Below, in pieces: positions 10,839-20,432 of a stretch of 26,451 nt of DNA. The stretch comes from Ophiothrix spiculata (lineage: Eukaryota; Echinodermata; Ophiuroidea; Amphilepidida; Ophiotrichidae): NCBI GenBank assembly GCA_000969725.1, contig JXSR01S017249.1; one strand, written 5' to 3'. Position 1 is the first letter of the stretch; each line of letters begins with the position of its first letter. Under the pieces are notes generated by a model. It was not told the DNA's origin. It ran no database searches and saw nothing but the letters and a program-made list of their open reading frames with translations. A program made the position numbers and the translations under genes.

Positions 10839-11639
10839 TATTGCCTACAACAAATACAATCCTGTGCAATCATTTTAATAACCAGACTTTATATAAACTC
10901 TGCCGCTTCTCTTACTAGATAAAGACATCAGTCATCATGAACTCCACTAAACGATGCGGTTGTTAGCAACCAATAAAGCATATTCATTTACGGAAGAACA
11001 TCTCTACATTATACATCCCTCGACAGAAAACCTGTTTTTACAATTAATGCACACAACTATCATTTTTAGAAGAAAATATCTTTCTTCCACCTTGATAGAT
11101 AAGAAAGCTTCAAGTATAGAAATGGGGGCTGCATTAGGGTACAAATTGATGCTGTGATTAGTAATGAGAGAATAGCATTGCTAAATCCTACGTGACTTAC
11201 CCAGGTATTCCCCAGACTGATGTTTTCCTTCCTTGGCATAAAGCCTGGCAGTGATCCAGTTCTGGGTGCAAGGTGGATCAGCTATCTAGAATATTGCTTG
11301 CTGTACAAAACCCAGCTTATATGTGCTGTAAGCTAACCTGGTAAAAAGAAGAAGAATATTCCTTTACATAATGTCCTGAAATGCTTGCCAAATTCTCAGG
11401 CTACATTTGATAATGCTACATCAGAATTTTTGAAAGATTTTCCTTAACATCTTCAATTTTTATTAAATTTTTTTGGCTGTTCATATTCATGCAATAACCT
11501 ACAACATATTTTAATCTTCTACTATCTGTTAATAACCAAACTTCAGATAAACTCCACTAATTCTCCTTCTATACTAGATAATGACAGCATTCAACACGAT
11601 CTACATCAAACATTTAAATTAATACAGTAAGTCTGCAAC
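10839..11639. repeat. Tandem segmental repeat, unit 1 (~0.8 kb)
   Basis: First unit of an array that repeats at 11640 and 12816 with a partial unit between. It begins with tattgcctac, contains a conserved block (10954-11157) matching the small ORF of unit 2, then a spacer with a tRNA-like segment, then a degraded second copy of its own start (roughly 11495-11625, aaacttcagataaactcc and tactagataatgac blocks). In this unit the block's reading frame is blocked upstream by a stop, so no full ORF exists. Confidence 0.85.
11267..11343 (+). other. tRNA-like cloverleaf in repeat unit 1
   Basis: A 77 nt segment beginning TGCAAGG and ending CCTGGTA. It is the counterpart of the better-preserved copy in unit 2; the acceptor stem here has one mismatch, and the anticodon loop TTGCTGT is flanked by TTGC/ACAA. 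Confidence 0.35.
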
Positions 11640-12232
11640 TATTGCCTACGACAAATACCTATCAACTCAAATCTTTTCAATGGCAAGATTTCAGATAAAC
11701 TCTGCCGGTTCTCATACTTTACTAGATAAAGACATCATTCGTCATGAACTCCATCAAACGATGCGGTTGTTAGCAACCAATAAAGCATATCCATTTACGG
11801 AAGAATATCTCAACATTATACATCCCTCGACAGAAAACCTGTTTTTACAATTAATGCACACAACTATTATTTTTACCACAAAAAATCTTTCTTCCTCCTT
11901 GATAGATAAGAAAGCTGCAAGTATAAAAATGGGGGCTGCATTAGGGTACAAATTGATCCTGTGATTAGTAACGTGAGAATAGCATTGCTAAATCCTACAT
12001 GACTTACCCAGGTATTCCCCAGACTGATGTTTTCCTTCCTTGGCATAAAGCCTGGCAGTGATCCAGTTCTGGGTGCCAGGTGGCTCAGCTATCTAGAGGA
12101 TTGTTTGCTGTACAAAACCCAGCTTATATGTGCTGTAAGCTAACCTGGTAAAAAGAAGAAGAATATTCCTTTGCACAATGTCCTGAAATGCTAGCCAAAT
12201 TCTCAGGCTACATTTGATAATGCTACATCAGG
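11640..12232. repeat. Tandem segmental repeat, unit 2, with 94-codon ORF
   Basis: Offset from unit 1 is about 801-807 bp and similarity is high. It carries an ATG-started open frame 11680-11964 (94 codons, beginning MARFQINSAGSHTLLDKDII). The frame is broken in the other units, and between units 1 and 2 nearly all base changes in the shared 67 codons alter the amino acid. That argues against a constrained protein. The unit is cut short at 12232, where its spacer jumps directly into the ORF-tail part of the next unit. Confidence 0.85.
12074..12150 (+). other. tRNA-like cloverleaf in repeat unit 2
   Basis: A 77 nt segment that folds like a tRNA. The acceptor stem is TGCCAGG/CCTGGTA (7 bp with one G-T). 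A box-A-like TGGCTCAGCTATCTAGAGG forms a D-arm. The anticodon arm has stem TTGT/ACAA and a 7 nt loop TTGCTGT, which keeps U33 and a purine at 37 and puts GCT in the anticodon position. A last hairpin AGCTTA/TAAGCT stands where the T-arm should be. There is no TTCRA T-loop or box B, so it is not a working tRNA gene; a degenerate tRNA-derived SINE head is the likeliest explanation. Confidence 0.4.
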
Positions 12233-12815
12233 ATTGATAGATAAGAAAGCTACAAGTTTAGAAATGGGGCTGCATTAGGGTACAAATTGATCCTGTGATT
12301 AGTAACGTGAGAATAGCATTGCTAAATCCTACGTGACTTACCCAGGTATTCCCCTGACTGATGTTTTCCTTCCTTGGTATAAAGCCTGGCAGTGATCCAG
12401 ATCTGGGTGCCAGGTGGTTCAGCTAACTAGAAGATTGCTTGCATGTACAAAACCAAGCTCATATGTGCTGTAAGCTAACCTGGTAAAAAGAAAAAGAAAA
12501 TTCCTTTACATTAAGTCCTGAAATTATGACACTTGGCAAATTCTCAGGCTACATTTGATAATGCTATGTCAGGATTTTTGAAAGATTTTTGTTAACATCT
12601 TCAATTCTTATTCAAATTTTTGGGTTGTTCATATTCTTTCTGCAATAACCTACAACAAACTTTAATCTTCTATGACCTGTTGATAACCAAACTTCAGATT
12701 AACTCAGCTAATTCTCCGTATATATTAGATAATGACTGCATTCAACAGGATCTCCATCAAACATTTTTTTAATTTAGCTGCTCATAATGTAGAATGAATA
12801 CAATAAGTCTACAAC
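12233..12815. repeat. Tandem segmental repeat, unit 3, deletion-truncated
   Basis: Starts within the ORF tail (ttgatagataagaaagct at 12234). The matching tail position lies only 335 bp after that of unit 2 instead of about 807, so some 470 bp are missing at the junction. The rest of the unit (spacer, tRNA-like segment, degraded internal copy up to 12815) is present. Confidence 0.8.
12408..12485 (+). other. tRNA-like cloverleaf in repeat unit 3
   Basis: Third copy, 78 nt, from TGCCAGG to CCTGGTA. The acceptor stem is preserved, but the anticodon loop has an extra base (ttgcatgtacaa), so the 7 nt loop is lost. Confidence 0.35.
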
Positions 12816-13310
12816 TATGGCCTATGACAAATACCAATCCACTCAAATCTTTTTAATGGCAAGATTTCAGATAAACTCTGTCGGTTCTCATACTTTACTA
12901 GATAAAGACATCATTCATCATGAACTCCATGAATTGATGCAGTTGTTAGCAACCAATAAAGCATATTCATTTACGGAAGAATATCTCAACATTATACATC
13001 CCTTGACAGAAAACCTGTTTTTACAATTAATGCACACGGCTATCATTTTTAGCAGAAAAAATCTTTTCTTCCTCCTTGATAGATAAGAAAGCTACAAGTA
13101 TAGAAATGGGGGCTGCATTAGGGTACAAATTGATCCTGTGATTAGTAACGTGAGAATAGCATTGCTAAATCCTACGTGACTTACCCAGGTATTCCCCAGA
13201 CTGATGTTTTCCTTCCTTGGCATAAAGCCTGGCAGTGATCTAGTTCTGGGTGCAAGGTGGTTCAGCTATCTAGAAGATTTGCATGTAGAAACCAAGTTTA
13301 AATGTGTTGT
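12816..13310. repeat. Tandem segmental repeat, unit 4, end of array
   Basis: Matches units 1 and 2 from tatggcctatgac through the ORF block and into the spacer. A small indel near 13065 shifts the frame to an early stop. Similarity fades around 13300 within the tRNA-like part, marking the array's end. Confidence 0.8.
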
Positions 13311-14390
13311 ACAATAATGGTACATAGTCAAGCAAACCTACATCAAAGACATAAACAAAATAAATCAGCTTAAACATTTTTACACTTTGCAACATTGATG
13401 ATACCACCACCACAGATTAACATTCATTCTATCAAATTATCAGCTTGAAGGAATGTGATATTATGGCCTGCTTCTGTCAGGACATACACCATAGATTATT
13501 ACAGGTTATAATCTCAATTTTTTATCCACTAGTTTAAGCTGCTATAATGACAGGGTACCTGCCTTGAATTGTTGGGGATTACATTTTGTCATTTGAATGC
13601 AAGATACTTTTATCTACAATCGCTGCCATATGTTATATTTAACATTTATTTAACCCTGTATCACTAGAATGTTAAAAATCCCTCAAAATTTCTCTCCTAT
13701 ATGTCAGTCTCCTACACAGTCTAATAAAGAACCATTTTGGGAGCCACTAACCCAGGATTTGACATTATACAGGGTGCAATGCACATTTATGAAAAAGGCA
13801 GCTATTGCAGATACTACTTTCTTGCACTCATTTGACAATTTTAGATTCATGTGGTGCTTGCAGCATCTGCCACTGGCGGCAGTGAGCTAACTAGGTAAGA
13901 ACCTGGCTTGCACATACGTACCTGGCCATTTTGACCTGTAAATCCATTCTTGGCAATTAACTTTTGAAAAGTACCTGAAATGAAAAACAAAAAACATTTT
14001 GGGTCAAATGCTTTGATTTCTTAAATCCTTAACAGGCCTTTTCCATGCATAAAATGCAATTCCCTAAATGGTGATCAAAGCAATTAAAATTTCCAGCGGC
14101 TGTCATCTGGTGCCAGAACTTTCTATGTAGAGTCTCTGTACTAATTGTTCCTGTAGGGTCTTATTAACTAATTTCCTTTTCACATTGTTTGGTAACATAA
14201 ACTAGTTTATTATGGTGAAAGAAAATATCCTAATGGTCAAAAATAAACACCAGATGGAAGCCAGTATTCCATCAATAACCTTTAGGAAGGCTCCTAATAA
14301 ATGCAGAGCATGGTAGGCCCTGACAGTCCTCTTCTTCTCCTTCCTGTTATTGTACAGTCTGTTGTTGTTGCTTAACCTTAACACTTTTAA
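13311..14390. other. No supported gene
   Basis: Holds an ATG-started 73-codon frame (13669-13890) with no recognisable domain, ending just before an actag|GTAAGAA donor-like site at 13894. Without a clear acceptor or homology I do not call it an exon. Confidence 0.45.
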
Positions 14391-14923
14391 TCCTATTAGA
14401 GCAAGGGGTGGATTTGCCCCCCCCCCCTTTGTTATACCTCCACCTGTTGTTATTTTTTTCGTGCTGAAACTTCTTGACTTTTTCCCCCTTCAAGCCTTGC
14501 GCTTATTTTAAGACCATTTTTGTGAAAATCGGACCTAGGGTTGGGACGTGGCGATGCGTACTAGCACGCTGGGTCAATCGAAAAACTGACCAAAAACTGA
14601 TTTTCAATGTGAATCACACAAAAATCATGTTATTTGCTTTCAGGATACCTTTCTAATTTGTTTGCTAAAAATTGAAACCCTAGCTTTACTTGACAAAATA
14701 GCGAAAAACCATGATTTAAGCTATTTTTGACTGACGTCACTGTGATATCATACAAGGTCTGATTTCATTTTTTTTTTGTACCAATGGACTTGTGAGGGTC
14801 ATAGCTATCCACCAGTACCCTACACGTGATGTTTCGTCAATCGGTTTCCGAGATCATAAGGGGGGCGGAATCTGCCGCCATCCCCCCCCCCTGGCTGTCA
14901 GAAATTCACATGTTAGAAATGGG
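14391..14923. other. Homopolymer-rich stretch, no gene
   Basis: Contains an 11-base C run (14417-14427), a T run near 14769-14778, a tgacgtcac palindrome near 14732, and a G-run/C-run pair around 14861-14891 with ggcgg..ccgcc between. No gene or intact element can be bounded. Confidence 0.5.
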
Positions 14924-14996
14924 TGGTTTCCCCCGGATTCGAACCTGGGACCTCTCGCATCCCAATCCAACATTCACTGATGCAAGCCAATGGGTA
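14924..14996 (-). pseudogene. tRNA-Pro-like pseudogene (anticodon TGG) or SINE head
   Basis: The minus strand contains GCGAGAGGTCCCAGGTTCG, continuing AATCC: the variable region, T-arm and exact box B (GGTTCGAATCC at 14935-14945) of eukaryotic tRNA-Pro. Upstream, ATTGGCTTGCATCAG aligns with the tRNA-Pro D-arm, and the TTGGG anticodon region gives TGG. The T-stem keeps 4 of 5 pairs. The 5' half of the anticodon stem does not pair with GCGAG, one extra base sits in the loop, and the acceptor ends do not pair. It is therefore a decayed tRNA copy or the head of a tRNA-Pro-derived SINE. Confidence 0.6.
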
Positions 14997-15567
14997 TACG
15001 CTGCCCTGGCAGCGTTTTCGTGATTACAGCTAACTCCGGTCCGGTATTTGGATTTAGGCGATTTCTTGATTTTGTGAGGTTCAGTAGTGTTGGGGTTAAT
15101 CTCTCTTTATTAGCAGCGGTCTTTAAATTAACAGATATCAAATCACTCTTTATTAGCAAAAGATAAAACTTTAACAGATATCAAATGCAGAAATATATAG
15201 TGGTCAAATATTGCACAGGTAGATTCTAGAAATGACTGAAAGAGAAGATGTGAACAGCAAGGGGCAGTACACATTTCTACTTGTTTGTTTATCAATGTTG
15301 GTCCGTACGGGACACATGGGTGTTCATGACAAAGTCATAGAATCCCAGGCCTATGCAAAACACCAAGCTGGCCAAACTTGACTGACTGACCAACCACTTA
15401 ATGCCCCCCTGAAGTATGGTGATTTAACATAAAGCATTAACCCAACTCTAAATAATAATATGTGAGGATGATCAAGCAGAAGTTCTAGAAATTCTCACTT
15501 AATGCTTCATTCAGCATAATGTATAATAGATATGAATTTCCAATATTCTGCTTGCTTCAGCAACTTG
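14997..15567. other. Nothing recognised
   Basis: Between the two tRNA-like remnants. It has a diverged short direct repeat (ctctttattagcag at 15103 and ctctttattagcaa at 15147, each followed by taaactttaacagatatcaaat-like sequence) but no gene. It could include SINE body sequence. Confidence 0.45.
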
Positions 15568-15645
15568 TGTTCTCACCAGGAATCAAACCCGAATCCAATG
15601 CATGCAAAGTGAGATTACTATTTACACTAAAGTGCCACTGAACAT
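15568..15645 (-). pseudogene. tRNA-Ala-like pseudogene (TGC) or SINE head
   Basis: The minus strand reads CTTTGCATGCATTGGATTCG then GGTTTGATTCC, a near-exact match to the anticodon loop (TTTGCAT, anticodon TGC), variable region and T-arm of eukaryotic tRNA-Ala. Box B deviates by one base from GGTTCGATTCC. A box-A-like TGGCACTTTAGTG stands at the right distance upstream. The outer ends (TGTTCA / GAGAACA) pair partially. The D-arm and the anticodon-stem 5' strand are degraded, so it is not expected to be functional. Confidence 0.5.
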
Positions 15646-15725
15646 CTCCTTTGGACAAAGCCCATTCCCTTCCTAGCACAGGAGAATGCCGGGACCCACT
15701 TGACACACAGGATGGGACCAATATA

Positions 15726-16842
15726 CAGGGTGTCCCTTAAAAAAGGAAACCGAGATTTGCGCCCTCTGTTCTTTGAAACGGTTGAATGATTTGGAGTACT
15801 GTTTGCTAGATTAATGCACCAGAAAGCCTCTTTACAACAATACCAAATATTCCTACGTTGCTAACCTTGTTGAGTAATTACGACCAATTTAATGAATTGT
15901 GCATTTTATGCCTTTGTACCACTTTTTGGTAGCGTTAACTTCTTGCTCATGATGTGCTTGAGTTTAAGCCGTGTTGAAAGAAGGACTCCTTTAAGAATCT
16001 TTTTTGGATGACTGAATATCGGATTGTTGCTAGATTTAGAATATTAAACTCGGAGAGTGCAACTGAACACAGGAACGTTTTTTAAAGGAGATTTCATGAT
16101 TAATTTGCTTCCTATTTGAGCTATGGAAAATCCAATCCCAAAATTGAATTTCAAACCATTCATCAGCTTGATATCGTATTTTTTTTAGTGCATGCTTTAT
16201 TTAAACCAGCTAATAGCATTGCAAGATGCAGNNNNNNNNNNNNNNNNNNNNNNNNNNNNNNNNNNNNNNNNNNNNNNNNNNTGCATGCTTTATTTAAACC
16301 AGCTAATAGCATTGCAAGATGCAGTTCATCTTTTAAATGTTTTCTTTGTCACTTGTTGAATGAGAACAGATACGTAGCCTTGATAAAGTTGCCGTTTATT
16401 ATCAAAGAGAGATTTCCTGTTGGCCTACCTTAACACATGGATGTATGAATTCAGGCCCTTCAAAATTTACCCTGTTTTACTTATTCTCAGCCTAGTTTTG
16501 GACGATTTAACTCCCATTTTCAGGCCTTTCTGTCACTACTTCAGGTTGTTAAACGTTGTGTCACTTACATCCCTGCTTAACAGCAAAGTCTTCAAATTTC
16601 CACCAAATGGCACCAAAAGGCGAAGAAGTTAACTCTACCAAAAGTGGTTCAAAGGCATAAAATGCACAATTCATAAACTTGGTCGCAATTACTCAACCAG
16701 GTTAACAACGTAGGAATATTTGGTATTGTTGTAAAGAAGACTTTCTGGTGCATTAATCTAGCAAAACAGTACTCGAAATCATTCAACCGTTTCCAAGAAC
16801 AGAGGGCACAAATCTCGGTTTCCTTTTTTAAGGGACACCCTG
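15726..16842. mobile_element. Fold-back DNA transposon with ~218 bp TIRs
   Basis: Inverted repeats 15726-15943 and 16623-16842 begin CAGGGTGTCCCTTAAAAAAG and match over about 218 bp with roughly 15 differences. The flanks are TATA on both sides (or a TA duplication), which fits a Tc1/mariner-like element, though TIRs this long are unusual and no transposase frame survives. The interior includes a 50-N gap flanked by a perfect 43 bp duplication; if the gap is an artefact the true length is about 1,024 bp. The frame reported across the Ns has no meaning. Confidence 0.88.
16232..16281. other. Assembly gap (50 N), probably spurious
   Basis: Exactly 50 Ns. The 43 bases before it (16189-16231, starting tgcatgctttatttaaacca) are repeated identically right after it (16282-16324). 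That is the signature of overlapping contig ends scaffolded with a default gap. Confidence 0.9.
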
Positions 16843-16844
16843 TA

Positions 16845-17390
16845 TATGTGAGTTCATTTCTTGCTCAAGGATACAACCGCAGATTCTAATTCCTGACTCT
16901 CAATGCTAAAAATGATTAAGAGCTTCTAGGGCATGCATGCCTCTTGCAACATTACCTAACGTTAAAATAGATCTGCATCTTTTCCAAGTTGCAAAGTTGC
17001 AAATTAAAATTGACATAGGGAGGCTAACTGAATACAAAGTGCATTTCTTATTTCCTACATTTTTTTTTGATTTAAATTAATCATAATTTCCAGTTTTCCT
17101 TTGATTAGCATTGTTTAAAGGCCATGCAGGACTGTCCTGCAATTAATTTTGTATTGAATTATGTAGAATATTTTTATATATTAGATAAATTTGATTTACT
17201 TTAGAAGTCAGTTTACAGGTAAAATGCCTTCCGCCTGTGGCGGAAAAAGTGGTCCGACTGGAAAGGGTTAAAGATCAAGTCCACTGACCACCAAATAAAT
17301 ACCACTTTTACCTGAGGTCAATGGCAGCTTGGCAGCAAGTTACACAAGATACACTGTATCCCCCAGTAATACTGATGCAGTACAGATGGT
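16845..17390. other. Nothing recognised except a small hairpin
   Basis: A perfect 7 bp hairpin ttccgcc-tgt-ggcggaa stands at 17229-17245, without a T-run or other context to give it a role. Otherwise AT-rich and featureless. Confidence 0.5.
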
Positions 17391-17448
17391 GCCTCCAAAA
17401 TGCCTGTGATGTACTGGTAGCCTCCAGAATGCCTGTGGTGTACTGGGA
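17391..17448 (+). repeat. 29 bp tandem duplication, two units
   Basis: Unit 1 (17391-17419) and unit 2 (17420-17448) share gcctcca.aatgcctgtg with 3 mismatches over 29 bases. A small minisatellite-type duplication. Confidence 0.85.
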
Positions 17449-17764
17449 AGACAAAATATAAAATGGCAGATCTTTAAATTTCTTGGAAATTTGCTCCTTT
17501 ATATCAAAAGAGGTATCTGAACAGTATGTTTAAAACCAAAATTGAGCGAGTAAATATGATTTTCCAATTCCAAACAATTATTTCAGGAAAATTGGTCTCA
17601 CAAGTCACAATTTGAGTATAAAGTCACAGCAAGGTCTAATTTAAGTCTTCAAGTCTTCAATTTATTTAACTGCTAGAAGTGACTATTCACTGTAGGCCTA
17701 TACAACAGTACTCTGGTCCAAGAGTTGATAACATATTTTTGAACATCCAAATAGTCCATTGGAT

Positions 17765-18120
17765 ATCCCGCCTTTACATTGACGGCACCGGTTCTCGGAA
17801 CGGAAAGCGGCGACTGAACTAGTATAAATAGGACATATTTGTTCGCAATTTCGTGGAAATAAAATGGTGCATTAATTAAAGTATTGTAAACATGTAAGAC
17901 GATTAATTAAACATTTTGGATTAAATTTGGGAATGTTTCCTATCAAACAACATCATTCCTTTATTTTTTATTTATTTATTTTTTTTTTGCATGAAAAGGG
18001 CATTACGGCAACCATATAAAAGGGCACGGCAGTTGTGCCGTCGGTGGTTTTGTGTTTTTCTGGGCATCGCGGCAACAGTGTGGGGCACCGACGGCATTTG
18101 CCGTCGGTGCCGTCGGTTAA
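17765..18120. promoter_or_regulatory. CpG-richer cluster with TATA-like boxes and GGGCA..CGGCA motifs
   Basis: In CpG-poor surroundings this segment has many CG dinucleotides, a TATAAATA at 17823-17830, and a canonical TATAAAAG at 18015-18022. The pattern GGGCA-n-CGGCA occurs four times (17998, 18022, 18062, 18083). It ends in a strong palindrome. No credible ORF follows. It might be an old promoter or a repeat remnant; the regulatory reading is inference from composition only. Confidence 0.3.
18084..18111. other. Perfect 13 bp inverted repeat (hairpin)
   Basis: GGCACCGACGGCA is followed after two bases by its exact reverse complement TGCCGTCGGTGCC. It is GC-rich and very stable. A smaller hairpin of the same motif, cggca-gttg-tgccg, lies just upstream near 18027-18040. 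Confidence 0.8.
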
Positions 18121-18672
18121 AATTTACCTTGAGGGTACCCATGAACTGCACAGTAAGATCAGTGTTGTAGCATGAACTGTTAAAGTGTCAAAGTCAATTG
18201 AGTAGGCCAATTGTACTTATTATATTCTTGCCTTTAATCTTAATTTTTAAAGGTCTTGGTACTTTAAAATTCAGATTATAATCATATAAAAGTACCAGTG
18301 AGTATTTTGACTATTTTGAAAATGGATAACTTCATTATACAATTAATCCAAACTGCTCCAGTTTGAAGTTAAAGTCTTCCTGGGTCTAATTCATATGTTT
18401 AATATATGCCTTGCTTGGAAATATGGAAGTTGGTTTATACTTAACCCATTTACAGCTTTGATCTAAATTGCTGAGGATTTTCTTTGAAAGTTTTAGGTTG
18501 ATTAGGGCTTCAGAAGCAGCCAACACCCAATAAATTTTTATCATTCATACGACCAACAACCAAAAAATGTAAACCCACAACTGGCATAAACTGTTTTTGT
18601 ATCACAGGTTAACTCGTAAAATAAAAGTATGCATTACTAGGATCAAATTTCTATGCTGAACATGATGGCAAT
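18121..18672. other. Nothing recognised
   Basis: AT-rich, stops in all frames, no repeat boundary seen. Confidence 0.5.
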
Positions 18673-18800
18673 GTCCATTTTTGACTTTTGACCAAAAATG
18701 CCAAAAAATGTATTTTTTGCTCCAAAAATTTATGGAAAGCCTTTAACTAAAACTTGCATTCATGAAAATTTACACTTGTTTGCTCTTTGGAATCCAGATA
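18673..18800. repeat. AT-rich repeat copy, inverted relative to 19926-20042
   Basis: Shares blocks with the reverse complement of 19926-20042: ttttttgctccaaaaattta, then ggaaagcc, taactaaaa, ttcatgaaa and ttggaatc, in the same order. The pair flanks about 1.1 kb. Similarity is moderate, so both are old copies of one dispersed repeat or the arms of a decayed element. Confidence 0.55.
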
Positions 18801-19716
18801 TGCAATGATCGTAGTGTGTGGTGGTTGGATGTGGTGCATAAGGGCGTACGCGTATCATAGGTGTGCCTGGCTACAGAGCGTATAGCTCTGTAATGTGGTG
18901 GCACGTATGTTCAATGGTATTAAAAAGGCTTAATATTACCCCCTCCCCCCAAAAAAAAAAAAAAAAAAAAAACATCTAATTTAGCTTTGTCCAGGTAACT
19001 GCTTGGCTGGCTCATAAGAAGTAGCCCGGAAATCATTTGTCATTATTAATTCAAAATTCCTGGAACTGCGCTTTTAGAAAATCGACCTCGAAGCTTATCA
19101 AATTACCTGCGGGCTACCTGACCTTCTGAAGGTTAGTGAAGTGATACTTCCCGTGTGTAGATCCTACCCACAATACACAATTGTTGCTTTGTGCATAAAC
19201 CTATCCTATATCTAATTCATGTAATTGGAAGGTCAACGGAACCATTTAGTGTTGATTTAACGTATTGCGATATGGGATGGTTGGAAATAACAATTATACC
19301 AGCAGTGACACGTATCCCATATTCCACCCTTTGTGATGCTGTGAATATCTGTATCTTAATATAGGCCAGTCTATTGTATTGTCGGTAAAACGAACTATTA
19401 TAGTGTTGCAATATGGGACGAGAAGAATAATCATAAAGCCCGGATGTTACGTCATGATTTCATAATTCTTCCACAAAATGTACCATTAATTCCATATTAA
19501 ACTTCTGGTTGACAAACCAACGACTGAAATTTGTACTTATATTAATCATCTACCTATATGCGTGGTCATAATCGGCTGGTGATCTCTCTTGACCGAGATA
19601 TTTTGATTTATTTTCATCCTGGTAAAAACATATTACTATGCCAAATTGTGAAGGAGACCCGTGTTATTGTTTTGCCTGTGCTTCGCACACATTGACCTAC
19701 GGTTGGGTGGTGGCGT
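18801..19716. other. No gene; homopolymer, hairpin and short repeats
   Basis: Contains a hairpin acagagc-gtata-gctctgt (18873-18891), a C run followed by 22 As (18951-18972), and three copies of an atatgggat-like motif (19268 plus, 19313 minus, 19410 plus) that may be a decayed local duplication. No ORF worth reporting. Confidence 0.45.
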
Positions 19717-19925
19717 CTAGAAACAAATGTCTATATGAAGGGTTTTCTCCAATTTTTAATTCCTTCTTAATTTTTGAAAAAATGCCAAAAATACGTCAAA
19801 ATGTTAAAAATCATGATTTTTGGCAAAAATGACTATTTTTGACCTATTTTTTGCATTTTTTCAAGAAATAAGAAATAAATCAAAAATTTGAAAAAAAAAA
19901 CCTTCAAGGAAAAACATTTGTTTCT
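19717..19925. repeat. AT-rich fold-back repeat (~105 bp arms)
   Basis: The left arm starts tctagaaacaaatgt and the right arm ends acatttgtttctaga. Both carry, in mirrored order, gaaaaaatgc, a gtcaaaa block and tttttgcc, with some indels. The arms meet near 19820-19830, so a transcript would fold into a long hairpin. No target-site duplication is obvious. Confidence 0.6.
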
Positions 19926-20042
19926 AGATTCCAATGAGCTTCAAAATTTCAAAATTTCATAAAACAAATTTTAGTTAGGCTTTCTAGAAATTTCTGGGGC
20001 AAAAAAATTGGTTTTGGGCATTTTTTGCCAAAAATGACAATT
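19926..20042. repeat. AT-rich repeat copy, inverted partner of 18673-18800
   Basis: Reads gattccaatgagc, then ttttagttaggctttctaga, then the ctggggcaaaaaaat and ttttttgcc blocks, which are the reverse complement of the copy 1.1 kb upstream. It directly abuts the fold-back repeat at 19717-19925. Confidence 0.55.
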
Positions 20043-20428
20043 TTGGTAAAAACCGACATCTCCATCATTTTCGGCATAAAAAAACGCTTTTGGCCAATTT
20101 TAATAAACATTTTGTAGGAATTCATGAAAAATTATTTAAGGAAGATTCTAATGCCTGCATATTGAATACTTGTAACACTGTCTACTGCCCTCAATATAAT
20201 TTGCATTCTTAGTTAGCTACTCCCTTGTACATTGAGCTATTTAAGCATCCCGGGCTAGTCTGAGGATGTTGAGGAGGGTTCAATAAGTTGGTGGCGCAGC
20301 TACAATGTATATACCATTTTTGTTACGTTATGTTATCAACCTCACAGGCCAAAGTTAGTAGCAATCCATAACTTACAGTGCAATATGAAGTTTTTAATTT
20401 ATGGGGATGAAAGTTGGAAAGCAGGTAT
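20043..20428. other. Nothing recognised
   Basis: AT-rich DNA leading up to the first TTAA-flanked MITE. No coding or structural signal supported. Confidence 0.5.
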
Positions 20429-20432
20429 TTAA

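Noticed and set aside
13669-13890. ATG-started 73-codon ORF followed by a GTAAGAA donor-like site
   Set aside because: The frame stops before the donor, there is no supported acceptor, and no domain is recognised.
16116-16433. 105-codon ORF spanning the N gap
   Set aside because: It is created by the duplicated flanks and unknown bases of an artefactual gap inside a non-coding transposon.
18939-18972. C-run followed by 22 A as a possible retroposon poly(A) tail
   Set aside because: I could not identify a retroposed body or target-site duplication next to it.
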